The position numbers and the translations under genes were made by a program. From Furcasterigmium furcatum (lineage: Eukaryota > Ascomycota > Sordariomycetes > Glomerellales > Plectosphaerellaceae), in contig BCIA01000005.1 in NCBI GenBank assembly GCA_001599815.1, positions 1,033,088 through 1,097,087 on the forward strand: 64,000 bases of DNA, read 5' to 3'. A model generated the notes under the pieces. The model was not told where the DNA came from. It ran no database searches and was given only the letters and a program-made list of their open reading frames with translations. Numbering within the stretch: position 1 is the stretch's first letter; every line of letters starts with the position of its first letter. Below are positions 33,716 through 44,714 of this stretch, piece by piece.

Positions 33716-34872
33716 ATCCGAGGATTATTGATCGTAAGAATCCGTCGTTAATGCTTGTTCTCCGATCAAGCCGACTTCGAGCCAGGGGGCGGTCGTCGCA
33801 GACATTGAGAGTCGCATGAAGCAGTGGGTGGGAACTCAAGTAGGCAGTCTCGTCGCTACGTTTGTGTATTCTACCTGTAACACCACTTGTGCTGGGTTAT
33901 TAAAAGAAGTAAATATTTTCAACCCCCACTGTGGTTTGAACCGGAGCCGGAGCCCAAATCTAGCGTACAGTCGCTATTCGTCTGAGTAACGGACGGTGAG
34001 AGCGGTGAGATGTCGTTCATCTTAAGGATCTTGTTGACGTGAGAGCCACGATGAAGACTCAAGCCCTTGGACATGAGAGAGCTCAGAATGGACTGCCTTT
34101 CCGGGATGCACTAATCTGCCGATGATAAGTTAAATCCCTGATCAGAACGAACTCCTGTGTTACTACCCATGAGTTGTCAGAGTCTGGTATTCTTCAACAC
34201 CCGCCTCATAGATGTGGCTTGCCGGCGCTTCCTCGAGGAGAATGGGCCACACAAGCCCTCCCTTCACTTGCTTCAGAACCACCCAGACACCGACTCTGGG
34301 ACTTCGAGTGCCCCAGATTGGTCACGCGACCTGGCAGCTGACCGGAGGCATTCCTATGTGCCAGTCCTCTCTCCTTGATGTCATAGCCGTCGGGCGTGAT
34401 TCGAATACTTGCACGGCCATTCGCTCTCTGCGACGAGCTCCCCCGCATCGGTAGTCGATGTCGGAATCAAACCGCGGGGAAGCCTCCACGGACCCCGACT
34501 CTTGGTGGGCGGCAGGGTTGCTCGCTGTCTAGCGTAAGGGGAATAGTCGGATTTGCGCCGCCTGTCTCCAGTCTCTCCCCAGCAGACGAGACTGGCACGG
34601 GACTTCAGAGAGGGGCCCTTGTCCCTGACGGAATCGTGCTGCGGCAAATGAGGGGGCGCGGATCTCAAATTCGGCACGCTCCATGCCTCAGTCGGCAGCA
34701 CTATTTACATCGGCGGCCGGCAACCTGGGTTGACATTGAAGCTCGAGCTTGGAGAATCACTTGGAGCCTGGACTTTTATCTGAGACTTTGAAGACCCGGA
34801 GGACGTTGTCGACACCCCAAGAGCCTGAAGCACCCGTCGTTGAAGCTCCAGCAGCATCCCCAGCCAGCAGCA
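33716..34872. other. Intergenic, no gene seen
   Basis: About 1.15 kb between two plus-strand genes; short frames only. A tRNA-like segment near 33930-34020 (minus) was examined and rejected. Confidence 0.45.
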
Positions 34873-36456
34873 ATGGCCATCGCAGGCTACGTCCTGTCGC
34901 CATACACGGCCGTGGCCGCTGTAGGCCTCTACATCCTCTACCCCTACTTCGTCACCTACTCTTCCTTCCGAGACATCCCAGGCCCGCTCTTGGCGAAGTT
35001 CTCTGATCTCTGGCTCTTCTCGACCGCTCGCCGGGGCAAGAGGTTCGAGATTGTGCACGAGGAGCACAAGAAGCATGGCAAGATCATGCGAATCCAGCCC
35101 AACCACATCAGTATCAACGACGATGCCGCGATCAACGCCATCTACGGCCACGGAAACGGTTTCCTGAAGGCGTACGTGACTCTGCGTGAAAATGACTGAG
35201 ACCCCGGGTGAGAGCTGACATACTCCCTCAGTGACTTCTACGATGCCTTCGTCTCCATCCGACGAGGCCTGTTCAACACCAGGTCCAGGGCCGAGCACAG
35301 CCGCAAGCGCAAGATCGTCTCGCACACCTTCAGCGCCAAGTCCATCGGCCAGTTCGAGCCGTACATCCACCACAACCTCGAGCTCTTCGTCGAGCGCTGG
35401 GACGGGCTCATCGCCAAGGACACCGCCTCGGACGGCTCAGTCCACGTCGACTCCCTCAACTGGTTCAACTTCATCGCCTTCGACGTCATCGGAGATCTCG
35501 CCTTCGGTGCGCCCTTCGGCATGCTCAAGAGCGGCGCCGACATGGCAGAGCTGAGGGCGTCTCCCGACAGCCCGCCCATCTACGCCCCGGCCATCGAGAT
35601 CCTGAATCGCCGCGGCGAGGTCTCCGGAACCCTCGGGTGCATGCCCAGTGTCATCCCCTACGCCCGCTGGCTGCCGGACCCCTTCTTCAGGAACGGCATC
35701 GCGGCCGTCAAGGACCTCGCCGGCATCGCCATCGCCCAGGTCCGCCGGCGCCTCGACAACCCTCCCCCCGCCGAGCGCAAAGACCTCCTCGCCCGGCTCA
35801 TGGAGGGCCGCGACGACAAGGGCGAGGCCCTCGGCCGCGAGGAGCTCACCGCCGAGGCCCTGACGCAGCTCATCGCCGGCTCCGACACGACCTCCAACAC
35901 CTCCTGCGCGCTCATGTACCACGCCGTCCGCACGCCCGGCGTCATCGCCAAGCTGCGCAAGGAGCTCGACGCCGCCATCCCCGCCGACGTCCCCGTCCCG
36001 ACCTTCGAGCAGGTCAAGGACCTCCCCTACCTCCAGGCCGTCATCAACGAGACCATGCGCCACCACTCGACCTCGGGCATCGGCCTCCCGCGCCAGGTGC
36101 CCCCCGACTCCCCCGGCGTCGAGATCTGCGGCCACTTCTTCCCCGGCGGCACCGTCCTCAGCGTGCCCACTTACAGCGTCCACCACTCCCCCGAGATCTG
36201 GGGCGCCGACGCCGACGACTTCCGCCCCGAGCGCTGGGAGACCGTCACGGAGAGGCAGAAGAACGCCTTCATCCCCTTCAGCTACGGCCCGCGCGCGTGC
36301 ATCGGCCGCAACATCGCCGAGATGGAGCTCAAGCTCATCGTCGCCTCGTGGGTGAGGCGGTACGACGTGCACCTGAGGCAGGACGTCATGGAGACGCGCG
36401 AGGGTTTCCTGCGGAAGCCGCTGGCGCTGGAGATCGGGTTCAAGAAGAGGGCGTAG
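34873..36456 (+). CDS. Benzoate 4-monooxygenase, CYP53 family P450
   Basis: Microsomal P450 that para-hydroxylates benzoate to 4-hydroxybenzoate, the entry to the protocatechuate/beta-ketoadipate route and a detoxification step. Exons 34873-35171 and 35232-36456 give 507 aa, the normal length. N-terminal membrane helix (AVAAVGLYILYPYF), hinge RDIPGPLLA, then CYP53 hallmarks: RRGKRFEIV, AIYGHGNGFLKADFYDAF, RGLFNTRSRAEHSRKRK, WFNFIAFDVIGDLAFGAPF. I-helix AGSDTTSNTS, K-helix NETMRHHSTS (ExxR), haem loop FSYGPRACIGRN with Cys456, and the family's C-terminal TREGFLRKPLAL. Family assignment rests on these blocks together, close to the known pattern of Aspergillus BphA. It is 28 kb from the decarboxylase at 6.3 kb, so the two are not a tight cluster. 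Confidence 0.93.
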
Positions 36457-37664
36457 TAGCAGATGCGATGCGATGCACGGCAGCACTTTGTTGCGCGCGA
36501 GGGGGCTCGGCTGGCATGCCGAGAGGTGTTTATCGCGATGCGATTGGGTTGGATACTTCCCGTAGGCACGGCATGTACTACTATAAAATTCACTCACGTT
36601 TACATACGCTGTATGTACGGCGCCCCCGGATGGCTTCCGCGGCCATGTGCATGAGAAACACGGGCGGGTGATGCCGTGATATCTCGACCTCGTGTGCCGT
36701 GGTTATCTCTTCCTCCCACGGGGCGCCTCCAGAGGATGAGCCCGTCCTGCTGCGGAGGGCAACCCTGTATTCTGACAAGTCACCGGCATTACCTTCTCCA
36801 TTGGCTCTAGAACGAGGCATCGCGGAATCGGCAAGTGGAGAGATTGCTCGCGAAGGCTCACGGAGAGGCGCCCTGGCTTCGACGGATCGGGCCATAGCCT
36901 GGATGGTTCCCCGCTGGCCGCGGCGTTCTGACAGCCCACGCTGGCGCCGCTTGCGACGACGGCATGGGTGAGGGGTTTTCGTGGTCCAGCGGTTGGTTCG
37001 AGGTCTTCTGTCCCCGTATGCAGATACAAGGGTGGTGGTGAGGTGTCAGTCTGGTGCGCGACCGTCCCGGGCACTTCAGCATCTGTCTCGGACTCCCGTG
37101 TGATGCACAGTTCAGGCCGAACGAGCGGGGGATGATGCGAGGGGCTGTGGAGTGACGCGGTGGTGCTGCTCCAGCGCTCGCGATCGGTCTGCTCCCAGCT
37201 CAGGCTATATCCACGGACGGACAAAGACGGCGGACGCCCTGTTGATTCGCCGGCCTGGTGAAGAGGATGGGCCAACGGGCCCCCGACAGGGCTCGGAGAG
37301 TTCGGAGAGGGGGGGATCTGGCCATTATAGGGCCCGCGAGTACACCCGCTAGCTCACCGAGGAGATCCCTGGAGCCGGCGGCGGCGCCAACTCTGAGGAC
37401 GCACGCGTGGGAGGCGCTGGTTGGAGGCGACAGGGGCATCCCAAGTCCGCCAAGAGGGCTCTAACGAACGGCCCTCGAGGGGCAACATGTGGCATGACAG
37501 GGGATGGGGGTGGATAATGTAACGCTGGTGAGCTGCGGTGTCTTCGGACGATTCCTACTTGTTGTTCAATCTCCCCGGACTGGCCGACGTCTGCGAACTT
37601 CTCCGACCTGCCTCTGCCTCCCTCCCGAACCGTTGCGATTCCCGTACAGATCAGATCACCCACA
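36457..37664. other. Intergenic, no gene seen
   Basis: 1.2 kb between the CYP53 gene and the LaeA-like gene. It has GC-rich short frames on both strands without family signatures. The last part is a pyrimidine-rich leader. Confidence 0.45.
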
Positions 37665-39157
37665 ATGGCCGACACGACGACTCCCGCCGCGCCCGCCGCC
37701 GCCACCGCCGCCACCCCGGCGACCACGGCTCCCGCGGCCACTGCTCCGGCCGCGCAGCAGGGCGAGGAGATTGCTGTCGCTGAGACCCAGGTGCGCCGAA
37801 CCGTCCGATCTGATGTCTCGCTGCTCGTCTAGCGAACTCGCGTGCGCCAAGCGAGGCTCTTCAGTCCGTGCCTAACATTCTGTCGCTTCATCCAGGACGG
37901 TGACGAGGTCGACTCTTCCCTTGGCGACGACGAGTAAGTGGCTGCACTCGGCCTCCCGGAGCCATGCGCCGGCGCTGACATTGTCTCTCCAGGTCGCAGT
38001 TCGAGTCTACCGCCTCGATCGCCTCCAGCATCCTCGAGTACCGAACGATCCAGGGCCGCACGTTCCACAGCGAGCGCCACAACAGCGAATACTTCACGCC
38101 CAACGACGAGCAGCAGAGGAACTCGATCGATATCACGTAAGAGCCGTTGCGCGAGCGAGGGCGGATGTGTTCAGCAGCAGGACACGGGCTGACGGCCGCA
38201 TAGCCACCACTACCTCCAGCTTCTCCTGGCCGACAAGCTGTATCTTGCGCCCATCAAGGATGATATCGAGGTTTGTCTCTCCCGTCGCGAGGCCTGACAT
38301 GGACGCAGTCTCTGACCTCCCGCGCAGAAAATCCTCGACATCGGAACCGGCACCGGTATCTGGGCCATGTAAGTCCCCTACCCCTCGCCTCGAGATATAT
38401 CCGCAGCTCACACCCTCCCAGCGACATGGCCGATGCCTTCCCCAACACCCAGATCATCGGCACCGACCTCTCGCCCATCCAGCCCGCCTGGGTGCCCCCC
38501 AACCTGAAGTTCGAGATCGACGACTGCACCAAGGAGTGGACCTGGCCCGACAACACCTTCGACTTCGTGCACCTCCGCGTCCTCATCGGCGCCATCCCCG
38601 ACTGGGGCGCGTTCTTCAAGCAGGCCTACCGCACCCTCAAGCCCGGCGGCTGGATGCAGTCCGCCGAACCCGAGGTCATCATGCTCAGCGACGACGACAC
38701 CATCCCCGCCGACTCCCCCTACCACACCCTCACCCGCCTGCTGACCGAGGGCGGCGCCAAGCTCGGCAACAGCTTCCGCCCCGTCACCGAGAACTTCCAG
38801 AACAACGCCCTCGAGGCGGCCGGCTTCGTCGACCGCCACGAGATCACCTACAAGGTCCCCGTCGGCGGCTGGGCCCGCGACACCCGCCTCGCCGAGACCG
38901 GCCGCTTCGTCCAGCTCACCCTCGAGAACGACATCGAGGGCTACACCCTCTTCATCTGGAACAACGTCCTCCAGTGGCCCGCCGAGGAGTACCAGGTCTT
39001 CCTCGCGCTCATGCGCAGGGAGCTGCGCAACAAGAGGCTGCACGCCTACTTCAAGTTCCGCTACGTCTGGGCCCGCAAACCCGAGGAGGGCGAGGAGGTG
39101 CCCGCGCCGGCTGCAGCTGCTGAGGCGGCGGCCGAGGCGACCGAGGCGACCAGCTAG
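37665..39157 (+). CDS. LaeA-like SAM-dependent methyltransferase
   Basis: Class I methyltransferase of the LaeA/UMTA type. Six exons: 37665-37790, 37896-37933, 37993-38136, 38204-38270, 38328-38368, 38422-39157, giving 383 aa with all phases consistent. The first 45 residues are a low-complexity Ala/Pro/Thr stretch. The family N-terminal block reads [20 protein letters not shown] and [19 protein letters not shown]. Motif [17 protein letters not shown] is split by the fifth intron. Then [17 protein letters not shown] and [12 protein letters not shown] (family signatures), [15 protein letters not shown] and the [16 protein letters not shown] block. The C-terminus is an Ala/Glu-rich tail. LaeA itself regulates secondary metabolism, but genomes carry many paralogues, so a regulatory role here is only possible. 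Confidence 0.88.
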
Positions 39158-39326
39158 AGCGGAAAGATGGAGAGGGGGTAAAAGGGGGACGACAGCGGGC
39201 ATTTTTTCACCAACGCGAGCAGGCATAGCGACTTCAGAGAGCAGTGACAGAAAAGATTAGCCATTTCTATTTCTCATTACAACTACACCCGTCAATATCA
39301 TTTGATGATTTTCCGTTCCTCTCACT

Positions 39327-40046
39327 CTAAGTGCTGCTCTCAGCCTCGAGCGCATCCGCCATCTCCCCCAGCGTGTCGAACTTCCAGTCGTAAATCTCCT
39401 CCGCCCTGTTCCCCATGACGGCCCCCGGCCTGACGATCCAGCTCGACTTGATCCCCATCTTTTTCGCGGGGTGGTGGTCGTGGTACTGGCTCTGCGCCGT
39501 CTGGATGATCTGCCCCCTGTCCGCGCCGAACTTCTCCCCGACCTCGCGGATCATGTACTCAAAGTTGCGCAGGTCGGGCTTGTAGCTGCCGACGTCCTGC
39601 GCCGTGATGATCAGGTCGAAGGGGAGGCCCTGCAGCGGGCCGGCGTTGGTCCTGGAGAAAGACGCGCGGTCGACGTTGGACAGGATGACGAGCTTGAAGT
39701 GCTTGCCCAGGCGGCGGAGGGCGTCGACGGAGTCGGGGAAGGCGGGCCAGGAGCCGACGGAGGCGCCGAAGGCGGCGCTCTGCTCGGCCGTGGGCGCGGC
39801 GAGGGACAGCTTCGCGGCGATCTGGGGGTGGATGGTGGCCAGAACCTGGTCGTAGGGCATGTCCGGGGTCTTGCCCTGCTGGGAGGCTTCGCATTCGTGG
39901 TAGACGGTGAGGAGGTGCTCGCGGGAGAATGACGCGTTGTTGGCGTCGAGGAGCGGCTGGAGGTTGTCGAGGCAGCCCTTTTCCCAGTCGACGATGGTGC
40001 CGAAGCAGTCGAAGGTGAGAACGCGGTAGTCTGAGAGGCGAGACAT
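39327..40046 (-). CDS. Haloacid dehalogenase, type II HAD-like
   Basis: Single-exon HAD-superfamily hydrolase of 239 aa. Motif I LTFDCFGTIVDWEKG holds the nucleophilic Asp; FDCFGT followed by VDW marks the haloacid-dehalogenase group rather than phosphatases. Motif II is VILSNVDRASF, the motif III Lys lies in AQDVGSYKPDLRNFEYMI, and motif IV is weak (KKMGIKSSWIVRP). In between is the four-helix cap (residues ~20-95). It hydrolyses 2-haloacids by family analogy, but fungal members are uncharacterised. It is convergent with the LaeA-like gene, 169 bp apart. Confidence 0.88.
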   Translation of the reverse strand: MSRLSDYRVLTFDCFGTIVDWEKGCLDNLQPLLDANNASFSREHLLTVYHECEASQQGKTPDMPYDQVLATIHPQIAAKLSLAAPTAEQSAAFGASVGSWPAFPDSVDALRRLGKHFKLVILSNVDRASFSRTNAGPLQGLPFDLIITAQDVGSYKPDLRNFEYMIREVGEKFGADRGQIIQTAQSQYHDHHPAKKMGIKSSWIVRPGAVMGNRAEEIYDWKFDTLGEMADALEAESST

Positions 40047-40689
40047 GGTGGTGAGGCCGATGAGGTGTGTGTATGAGACGGGAGTGAGGGACTGGCTCTG
40101 TCTGTTAGTTGCTGTGGTTCAGCGGACGAAGAGGGACTCACAGTTTACTCTGCTTTTATATTATTACGATAATGATGGGAAGACTCTTCTCGATCTTCGA
40201 GCACCTTCGATATGAAGTTCTAGAAACCTTGTAAGGCCTTCCTAACTCGGTGAAGCCCGATGGATGCCATGAACGCCCTTCTCGTTCCCCGCACAGCTCT
40301 GTGCCTCTCATGGCGGGGCATCTTCAAGCGTGGCGACCGGTCCCGGGACCGGGAGCCTCCAAGGCCGGTCCGGTGAGCGCAGAAACCGGGTACACCGGGA
40401 TCGAAATTCGGGCTTTGCTGCCGATGGGTCTGTCTATGTCATTCATGTGTAGGTCGAAAAATACACAGAAACCATCGTGGAATGAATCATATCGCCATAG
40501 GTAGAGATATTCGCGACCAATGTTGCGGTCAGACGGCGAGTTGTTTGGCCGCTTTCACCCGGAGAATGATTCAGGCCTTAGGCCATCCGGGAATTCCGAC
40601 TTTTGACTTTCTGGCGAGTCGAATCTCCCTCTCATTCTAACCACCACTTTGCCATCCTTCATCTTCATTCGTATCCGTGGGAAGACAAA
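40047..40689. other. Intergenic, no gene seen
   Basis: Divergent upstream region of the dehalogenase (minus) and the membrane-anchored hypothetical gene (plus). Short frames only. Confidence 0.4.
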
Positions 40690-41508
40690 ATGCCGCCAGC
40701 TGGCAATCACATCCGCTGGGCCATCTCGGCAGCAGCCATCATCCCGATCATTCTGCCCACCGCCTACATCCTCTACCTGAACCGGACCGTGTCGAAGCAA
40801 ACCTCGTCGTCCACAGGGCGTCGCAAGCGGTCAGGTGGCGACACTGGCACAACCGCTGCATCCTCTCCCACTCCATGGCTTCCTGCCAGCCTCCCCGACG
40901 ACGTCAGGCCCGCTGACTCGGACTGGGTACTGGCGTTCGAGCGCGTCGTGTCCCGGCCCGTGCCGGTCGCGTCTCTCATCCGTCCTCCCAACGCCAGCTC
41001 ATCTGAAAGCTCGTCCCCATCAGATCTGCTGAAGCTGTACTCCCAAGCGGCCCAGATCGCATTCAGCTGGACGCCCCAGGCCTTCGCCATTCGGGCCTCT
41101 ATTCGCGAACCCGGCCTCAAACGAACCTTTGACGAAGACGTCATCAAGAGCCTGGAGTTTAGATCCGGTGATATCGCCAATGGCGTTTACAAGGTGACTT
41201 ACAGCGGTCAAGGCGAGACTGCAGCCGCAGAGCGCGTGGAGCTCGCCCTTGAGGCGCCAAAGTCCTACAAAGGGCCGGTTCCTCGAGGTCTGATTGTGAG
41301 CGAAATCCAAGTCGTCGGGCCCTCGGGCACGGTCAACCAGGGCGATGGTGACCATGTGGTCTTCGTAAACGAGACTTGGATGTGGCGGCGGGACACCGAG
41401 CCTCCAACCCTGATCGAAGGCTCCGTCGGAGGCTGGCTTCACACTCTTCTCGCTGGGTGGTTGGCATTGAAAGGCATGAAGGCCGTGGCACCGAAGGAGA
41501 CGGTCTGA
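40690..41508 (+). CDS. Membrane-anchored hypothetical protein
   Basis: Single-exon protein of 272 aa. One N-terminal transmembrane helix (residues ~8-30, WAISAAAIIPIILPTAYILY) is followed by a basic Ser-rich linker (KQTSSSTGRRKRSGGDTG). The soluble domain of about 200 residues has alternating strands (GVYKVTYSGQG, VPRGLIVSEIQVVGPSGT, HVVFVNETWMWRR) and ends in a short amphipathic segment (GGWLHTLLAGWLALKGMKAV). The fold is reminiscent of small SRPBCC or lipid-binding sandwiches, but I do not recognise the family. The ATG at 40690 (GACAAAATGCC) fits a fungal context. It is convergent with the C25 protease, 155 bp apart. Confidence 0.6.
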   Translation: MPPAGNHIRWAISAAAIIPIILPTAYILYLNRTVSKQTSSSTGRRKRSGGDTGTTAASSPTPWLPASLPDDVRPADSDWVLAFERVVSRPVPVASLIRPPNASSSESSSPSDLLKLYSQAAQIAFSWTPQAFAIRASIREPGLKRTFDEDVIKSLEFRSGDIANGVYKVTYSGQGETAAAERVELALEAPKSYKGPVPRGLIVSEIQVVGPSGTVNQGDGDHVVFVNETWMWRRDTEPPTLIEGSVGGWLHTLLAGWLALKGMKAVAPKETV

Positions 41509-41663
41509 GCAGCCAACTCCCCTCAAAAGCCAGCACTCCCTTCTTGGCGGAACGAAACTGTACGATAATGAGCACAGCAGCGATGTAACATAGATATATT
41601 CCAATCTCGATCAAAGCGGTCCAGCCACTCAGGAACATATGAATCGAGGCACACACTTCACAG

Positions 41664-44600
41664 CTACTTGGGGGCCGGCCGATCATCCTCCACCTGATAC
41701 CGCTGCGTCGCCACCGCAAAGTCGTCATGCGACGCCGTGACCTCGAGCTCGCCCTTCTGGAACTTCCCCTCCGGCAGACGGATGAATCCCTCCGCATCAG
41801 TGTTGCCCGTGAACTCCGTCTTCCCCTGGCGGATATACACGAGCGCCCCCCTGACCGGCTCCGGGTCGCCAGGAATCGGCGGGCCGACGGGCACCCTGCG
41901 GTCGATAATAACCCGAATCTGGGGCACGCGCAGGCGTATAATCCCCGGCCTCAGGATCAGAGGAGGCAGCGCCCGGCGATACACGCGCAGCTCCGGATCA
42001 CCAAGCAGATTCAGCGTGAACACCTGCCAGCGGGCGTTGAACGCCCTCCCCGTGCCGCGCGTGGCCATCGCCGTCGTCCTGCTGTCGTTCAGCAGCCCGA
42101 GGTGGCGCGTGGCGGCCAGCCTGCTGAAGAACGCGCGCTGGAAGTCGTCGCCGACGCCGATCCAGGAGAACCGCGTGTTCCCGACGTACGCGACTGCCCC
42201 GCCGTTGGGGTTCTTGATGAGCTCCTCGCCCATGGCGTCGTCGACCTCGAACGAGCTCGTCAGACACGAGTCCGCGTACGCGACGAACCCGGGGAACCCG
42301 TTGGTCAGGCTGCCGGCGACGGCCCTGCTGAGCCTGCAGCACCCATTGCTGTTGCCGTGGCCCGAGAGCGAGACGATGGCCGGCGCGGCGTTGAGGCCCG
42401 AGATGAGGTTAGCCTGGCTGAGGAAGTCGACGGGGGCGTCGAGCCGCTCGGCCGTCGTGAGGTCGAACTCGTCCTCGTAGTACCGGTCGAAGCGGTCGAT
42501 GCCGGGGAGTTCGGCCTTGATCTGCGCGCGGAGCGCCTCCTGGTCGCGCATTGAGCCGTCCTGGCCCGTACTGTTGAACTCGTAGAGCGCGGGCGTGCGC
42601 TCGGCGACGGACCCGTGGACAACGACCCATTCGCTCGGAATCGGCCAGCTGATCGGTCCCCAGGGGAGGTTGATTCTCCTCTCGCTGGGCGTCGCGTCGG
42701 CCCCCGAGGTGGCGAAGTACCAGCCCCGAACCGCCGAACTCGGGTCCCTCTTGAGCGGGAGGATGCGGCGGTCGTTGTCGGTGATGCGAGCAATCAGCCT
42801 CCAGTCAAAGTTCTGGGGCACGTTCTCCAGCCTCAGTACAGATCGTGAGTTCGGCGCGTCATGGAAGTACTGCTCGATCGCCGGGGGGTTGTTTGCGGTC
42901 GATCTGAAGACGAGACGATCGGCCCAGTCGGCAGACGCGATCAGCATCTTGCGCGGCCAGTTGCGATTCGGCGAGCGCCAGAAGATCGCGCCGAGGCGCT
43001 CATATGCCAGCGTCTTGTCGATGAAGGTGTTCGCTTCGGTGGCGGACTCGACCGGAGCGCGGCCGACACTGAGGTCCGTCTGAAAGATGACACCATCAAG
43101 GTCTCTTCCGTCGATGCTGAACTGCCCGTAGATCCCGTTTCCGGAAGCATCCCAGTCGTGCGGCGGGGTGTAGACGTAAGGAACCCTGAAAGACACGATG
43201 CCCCTGCCGTAGACTCGGTGGCGGATTACCCAGCTGCTGAGACTGGCATAGTAGAAGTCAGTCGGGAGTGTGTTCCAGGCATAGAGGAATCTCATGGGCC
43301 CATTGACCAGCGACTCCGGTCCCTCGACCCTGACGAAGTTCGTGACGGCGGTCGTGCGAGTCCTGTAGTCGTTGGCAGTGGTGAAGTACCATCCGGGAAC
43401 GGTGCTGCTCGAGTTGCCCGTGGCATCATAAGGGATGAGAGCGCCCGTATCCTGACGCGTGAGCAGGTTCCTGTCGCTGCCACCCCACCACTCGCCGAGA
43501 TCCCTGGCGTGGATCCGGAGGTGCGCTCCGGTCCAGAACGAATTCTTAGGCTCCGGAGGGTTCACGGTGCCAGGCGGCTCGACTCTGCCGAGCGTCGACC
43601 CTCCAACCTGCCGCACCGGCACGATACTGACATCACCGCCGAGGAGCAGCCAGCTGACGCCCCAGCGCCGGCGGACCAGCTTGAGGAACCGGCGGATGAC
43701 CTCCTGGAGATCGCGGGATCCGGTGCGGACGTCGCCCCAGTTGCCGGCGACGATGTTCGTGATAGAAACCACGCGGGTTGAGATACCACGAGCCCGCTTG
43801 GCCTGCGCGAGACGCTCGAAGGCCGCAATCATGCCCGGACGCGGATCAACAGGGGTGATCGTCACAGGGTCCCAGGTCACGTCGTCAGTGATTATGAGGT
43901 AGTCGCTCCTCAGCTCGATGATGGGCCAGTCCCTCCTGATGATGGGACCTATGATCGCCGGGTTGATGACGGACGATATGGCGATGTCCCGAAGCCGGGT
44001 CGCCTCGGCCAGGCCGCTGATGAACGGCTCCGGAGGGGTGACCACGCGCTTCTGATCGAAGTCCTTGCCGTAGAGTTGCTTGAACTCGGCCACGGCCTCG
44101 TCCCGGTCGATCAAGCAGGGCTTCTCGAGGGTGTCGACCTCCAGCCGCACCTGAGTGCAGAGCTCGAGCTCGCCCTTGGGACTGATCCGAACAGGGGCGA
44201 TCTCGATGACGGCGATGTTCGTGGCGCCGATGGTCTCGAGGCCCACGGCGCTGACCACCGGGGGCGGGTTCTTGATTGCGTCGACGTAGGCTTTCTCGTT
44301 GGGGGGCACGACTTGAGGAGGGGGCAGAGGCTCCTCGGCCACCGGTGCATGATCAGGGCGTTCGGGCTTCCTGCACGAACACTCAGGAGAGCAGTGCAGT
44401 CCCTTGCTGTCGCCATGCTCGCCACCGCCGGCACGCAGGGGCTGGACCGGGACGACGAAGGTCGAGGGCTCTGAGACGCACTCCCACTTGTCCGTGACGA
44501 TCTTGAGCGTGCCAGGCCAGAAAGGTTGCGGGACGGCGAGTCTCAGCTGGGTGACTGGGAGAGCGGGAGCTCCAGGCTCGCCGCTGTTCTTGAAGTCAGC

Positions 44601-44714
44601 TAGCTCGATGACGGCACCGAAGGGGGTCTTGGTGATCTTCAGCTCCTTCTTGCTGAAGTGAAGGGTCGCGGCGACCGACCGGCCGCCGGCGACGGTGTGG
44701 TTCTCAGTGCGCAT
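41664..44714 (-). CDS. Gingipain-like cysteine protease (peptidase C25)
   Basis: A 1016-aa protein in one uninterrupted exon. Residues ~1-250 resemble the propeptide/Ig-like lead of C25 enzymes (FGAVIELADFKNSGEPGAPA; VIEIAPVRISPKGELELCTQ). The caspase-like core follows: SDYLIITDDVTWDPV, ERLAQAKRARGISTRVVSI, SRDLQEVIRRFLK with GVSWLLLGGDVSIVPVRQVG. The dyad reads IVSLSGHGNSNGCC (His786) and FVAYADSCLTSSFE (Cys817). The 31-residue spacing is close to the 33 of gingipain RgpB. After it come GGAVAYVGNTRFSWIG and LLGDPELRVY, also family features. Residues ~910-1016 form an Ig/CNA-B-like beta domain. No signal peptide is visible, so it may be intracellular or non-classically exported. C25 is chiefly bacterial; intron lack and length fit transfer, but this is inference. 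Confidence 0.8.
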   Translation of the reverse strand: MRTENHTVAGGRSVAATLHFSKKELKITKTPFGAVIELADFKNSGEPGAPALPVTQLRLAVPQPFWPGTLKIVTDKWECVSEPSTFVVPVQPLRAGGGEHGDSKGLHCSPECSCRKPERPDHAPVAEEPLPPPQVVPPNEKAYVDAIKNPPPVVSAVGLETIGATNIAVIEIAPVRISPKGELELCTQVRLEVDTLEKPCLIDRDEAVAEFKQLYGKDFDQKRVVTPPEPFISGLAEATRLRDIAISSVINPAIIGPIIRRDWPIIELRSDYLIITDDVTWDPVTITPVDPRPGMIAAFERLAQAKRARGISTRVVSITNIVAGNWGDVRTGSRDLQEVIRRFLKLVRRRWGVSWLLLGGDVSIVPVRQVGGSTLGRVEPPGTVNPPEPKNSFWTGAHLRIHARDLGEWWGGSDRNLLTRQDTGALIPYDATGNSSSTVPGWYFTTANDYRTRTTAVTNFVRVEGPESLVNGPMRFLYAWNTLPTDFYYASLSSWVIRHRVYGRGIVSFRVPYVYTPPHDWDASGNGIYGQFSIDGRDLDGVIFQTDLSVGRAPVESATEANTFIDKTLAYERLGAIFWRSPNRNWPRKMLIASADWADRLVFRSTANNPPAIEQYFHDAPNSRSVLRLENVPQNFDWRLIARITDNDRRILPLKRDPSSAVRGWYFATSGADATPSERRINLPWGPISWPIPSEWVVVHGSVAERTPALYEFNSTGQDGSMRDQEALRAQIKAELPGIDRFDRYYEDEFDLTTAERLDAPVDFLSQANLISGLNAAPAIVSLSGHGNSNGCCRLSRAVAGSLTNGFPGFVAYADSCLTSSFEVDDAMGEELIKNPNGGAVAYVGNTRFSWIGVGDDFQRAFFSRLAATRHLGLLNDSRTTAMATRGTGRAFNARWQVFTLNLLGDPELRVYRRALPPLILRPGIIRLRVPQIRVIIDRRVPVGPPIPGDPEPVRGALVYIRQGKTEFTGNTDAEGFIRLPEGKFQKGELEVTASHDDFAVATQRYQVEDDRPAPK

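Noticed and set aside
33930..34020. tRNA-like segment on the minus strand (ACTGTAC loop, CTCACCG/CAGTGGG ends)
   Set aside because: The anticodon stem gives a wrong loop size and the T-arm does not pair; at most a decayed tRNA-Tyr. A tRNAscan run would decide.
35437..36597. 386-codon open frame antisense to the CYP53 gene
   Set aside because: The sense strand has a clear P450. Strong C/G bias at codon position 3 removes stops from the opposite strand and creates long false frames; the translation is a low-complexity Asp/Gly/Val/Glu string.
41727..43781. Two plus-strand frames (275 and 306 codons) opposite the C25 protease
   Set aside because: Composition is Arg/Asp/Gly/Ala-rich without motifs; they are antisense shadows of the 1016-aa protein.
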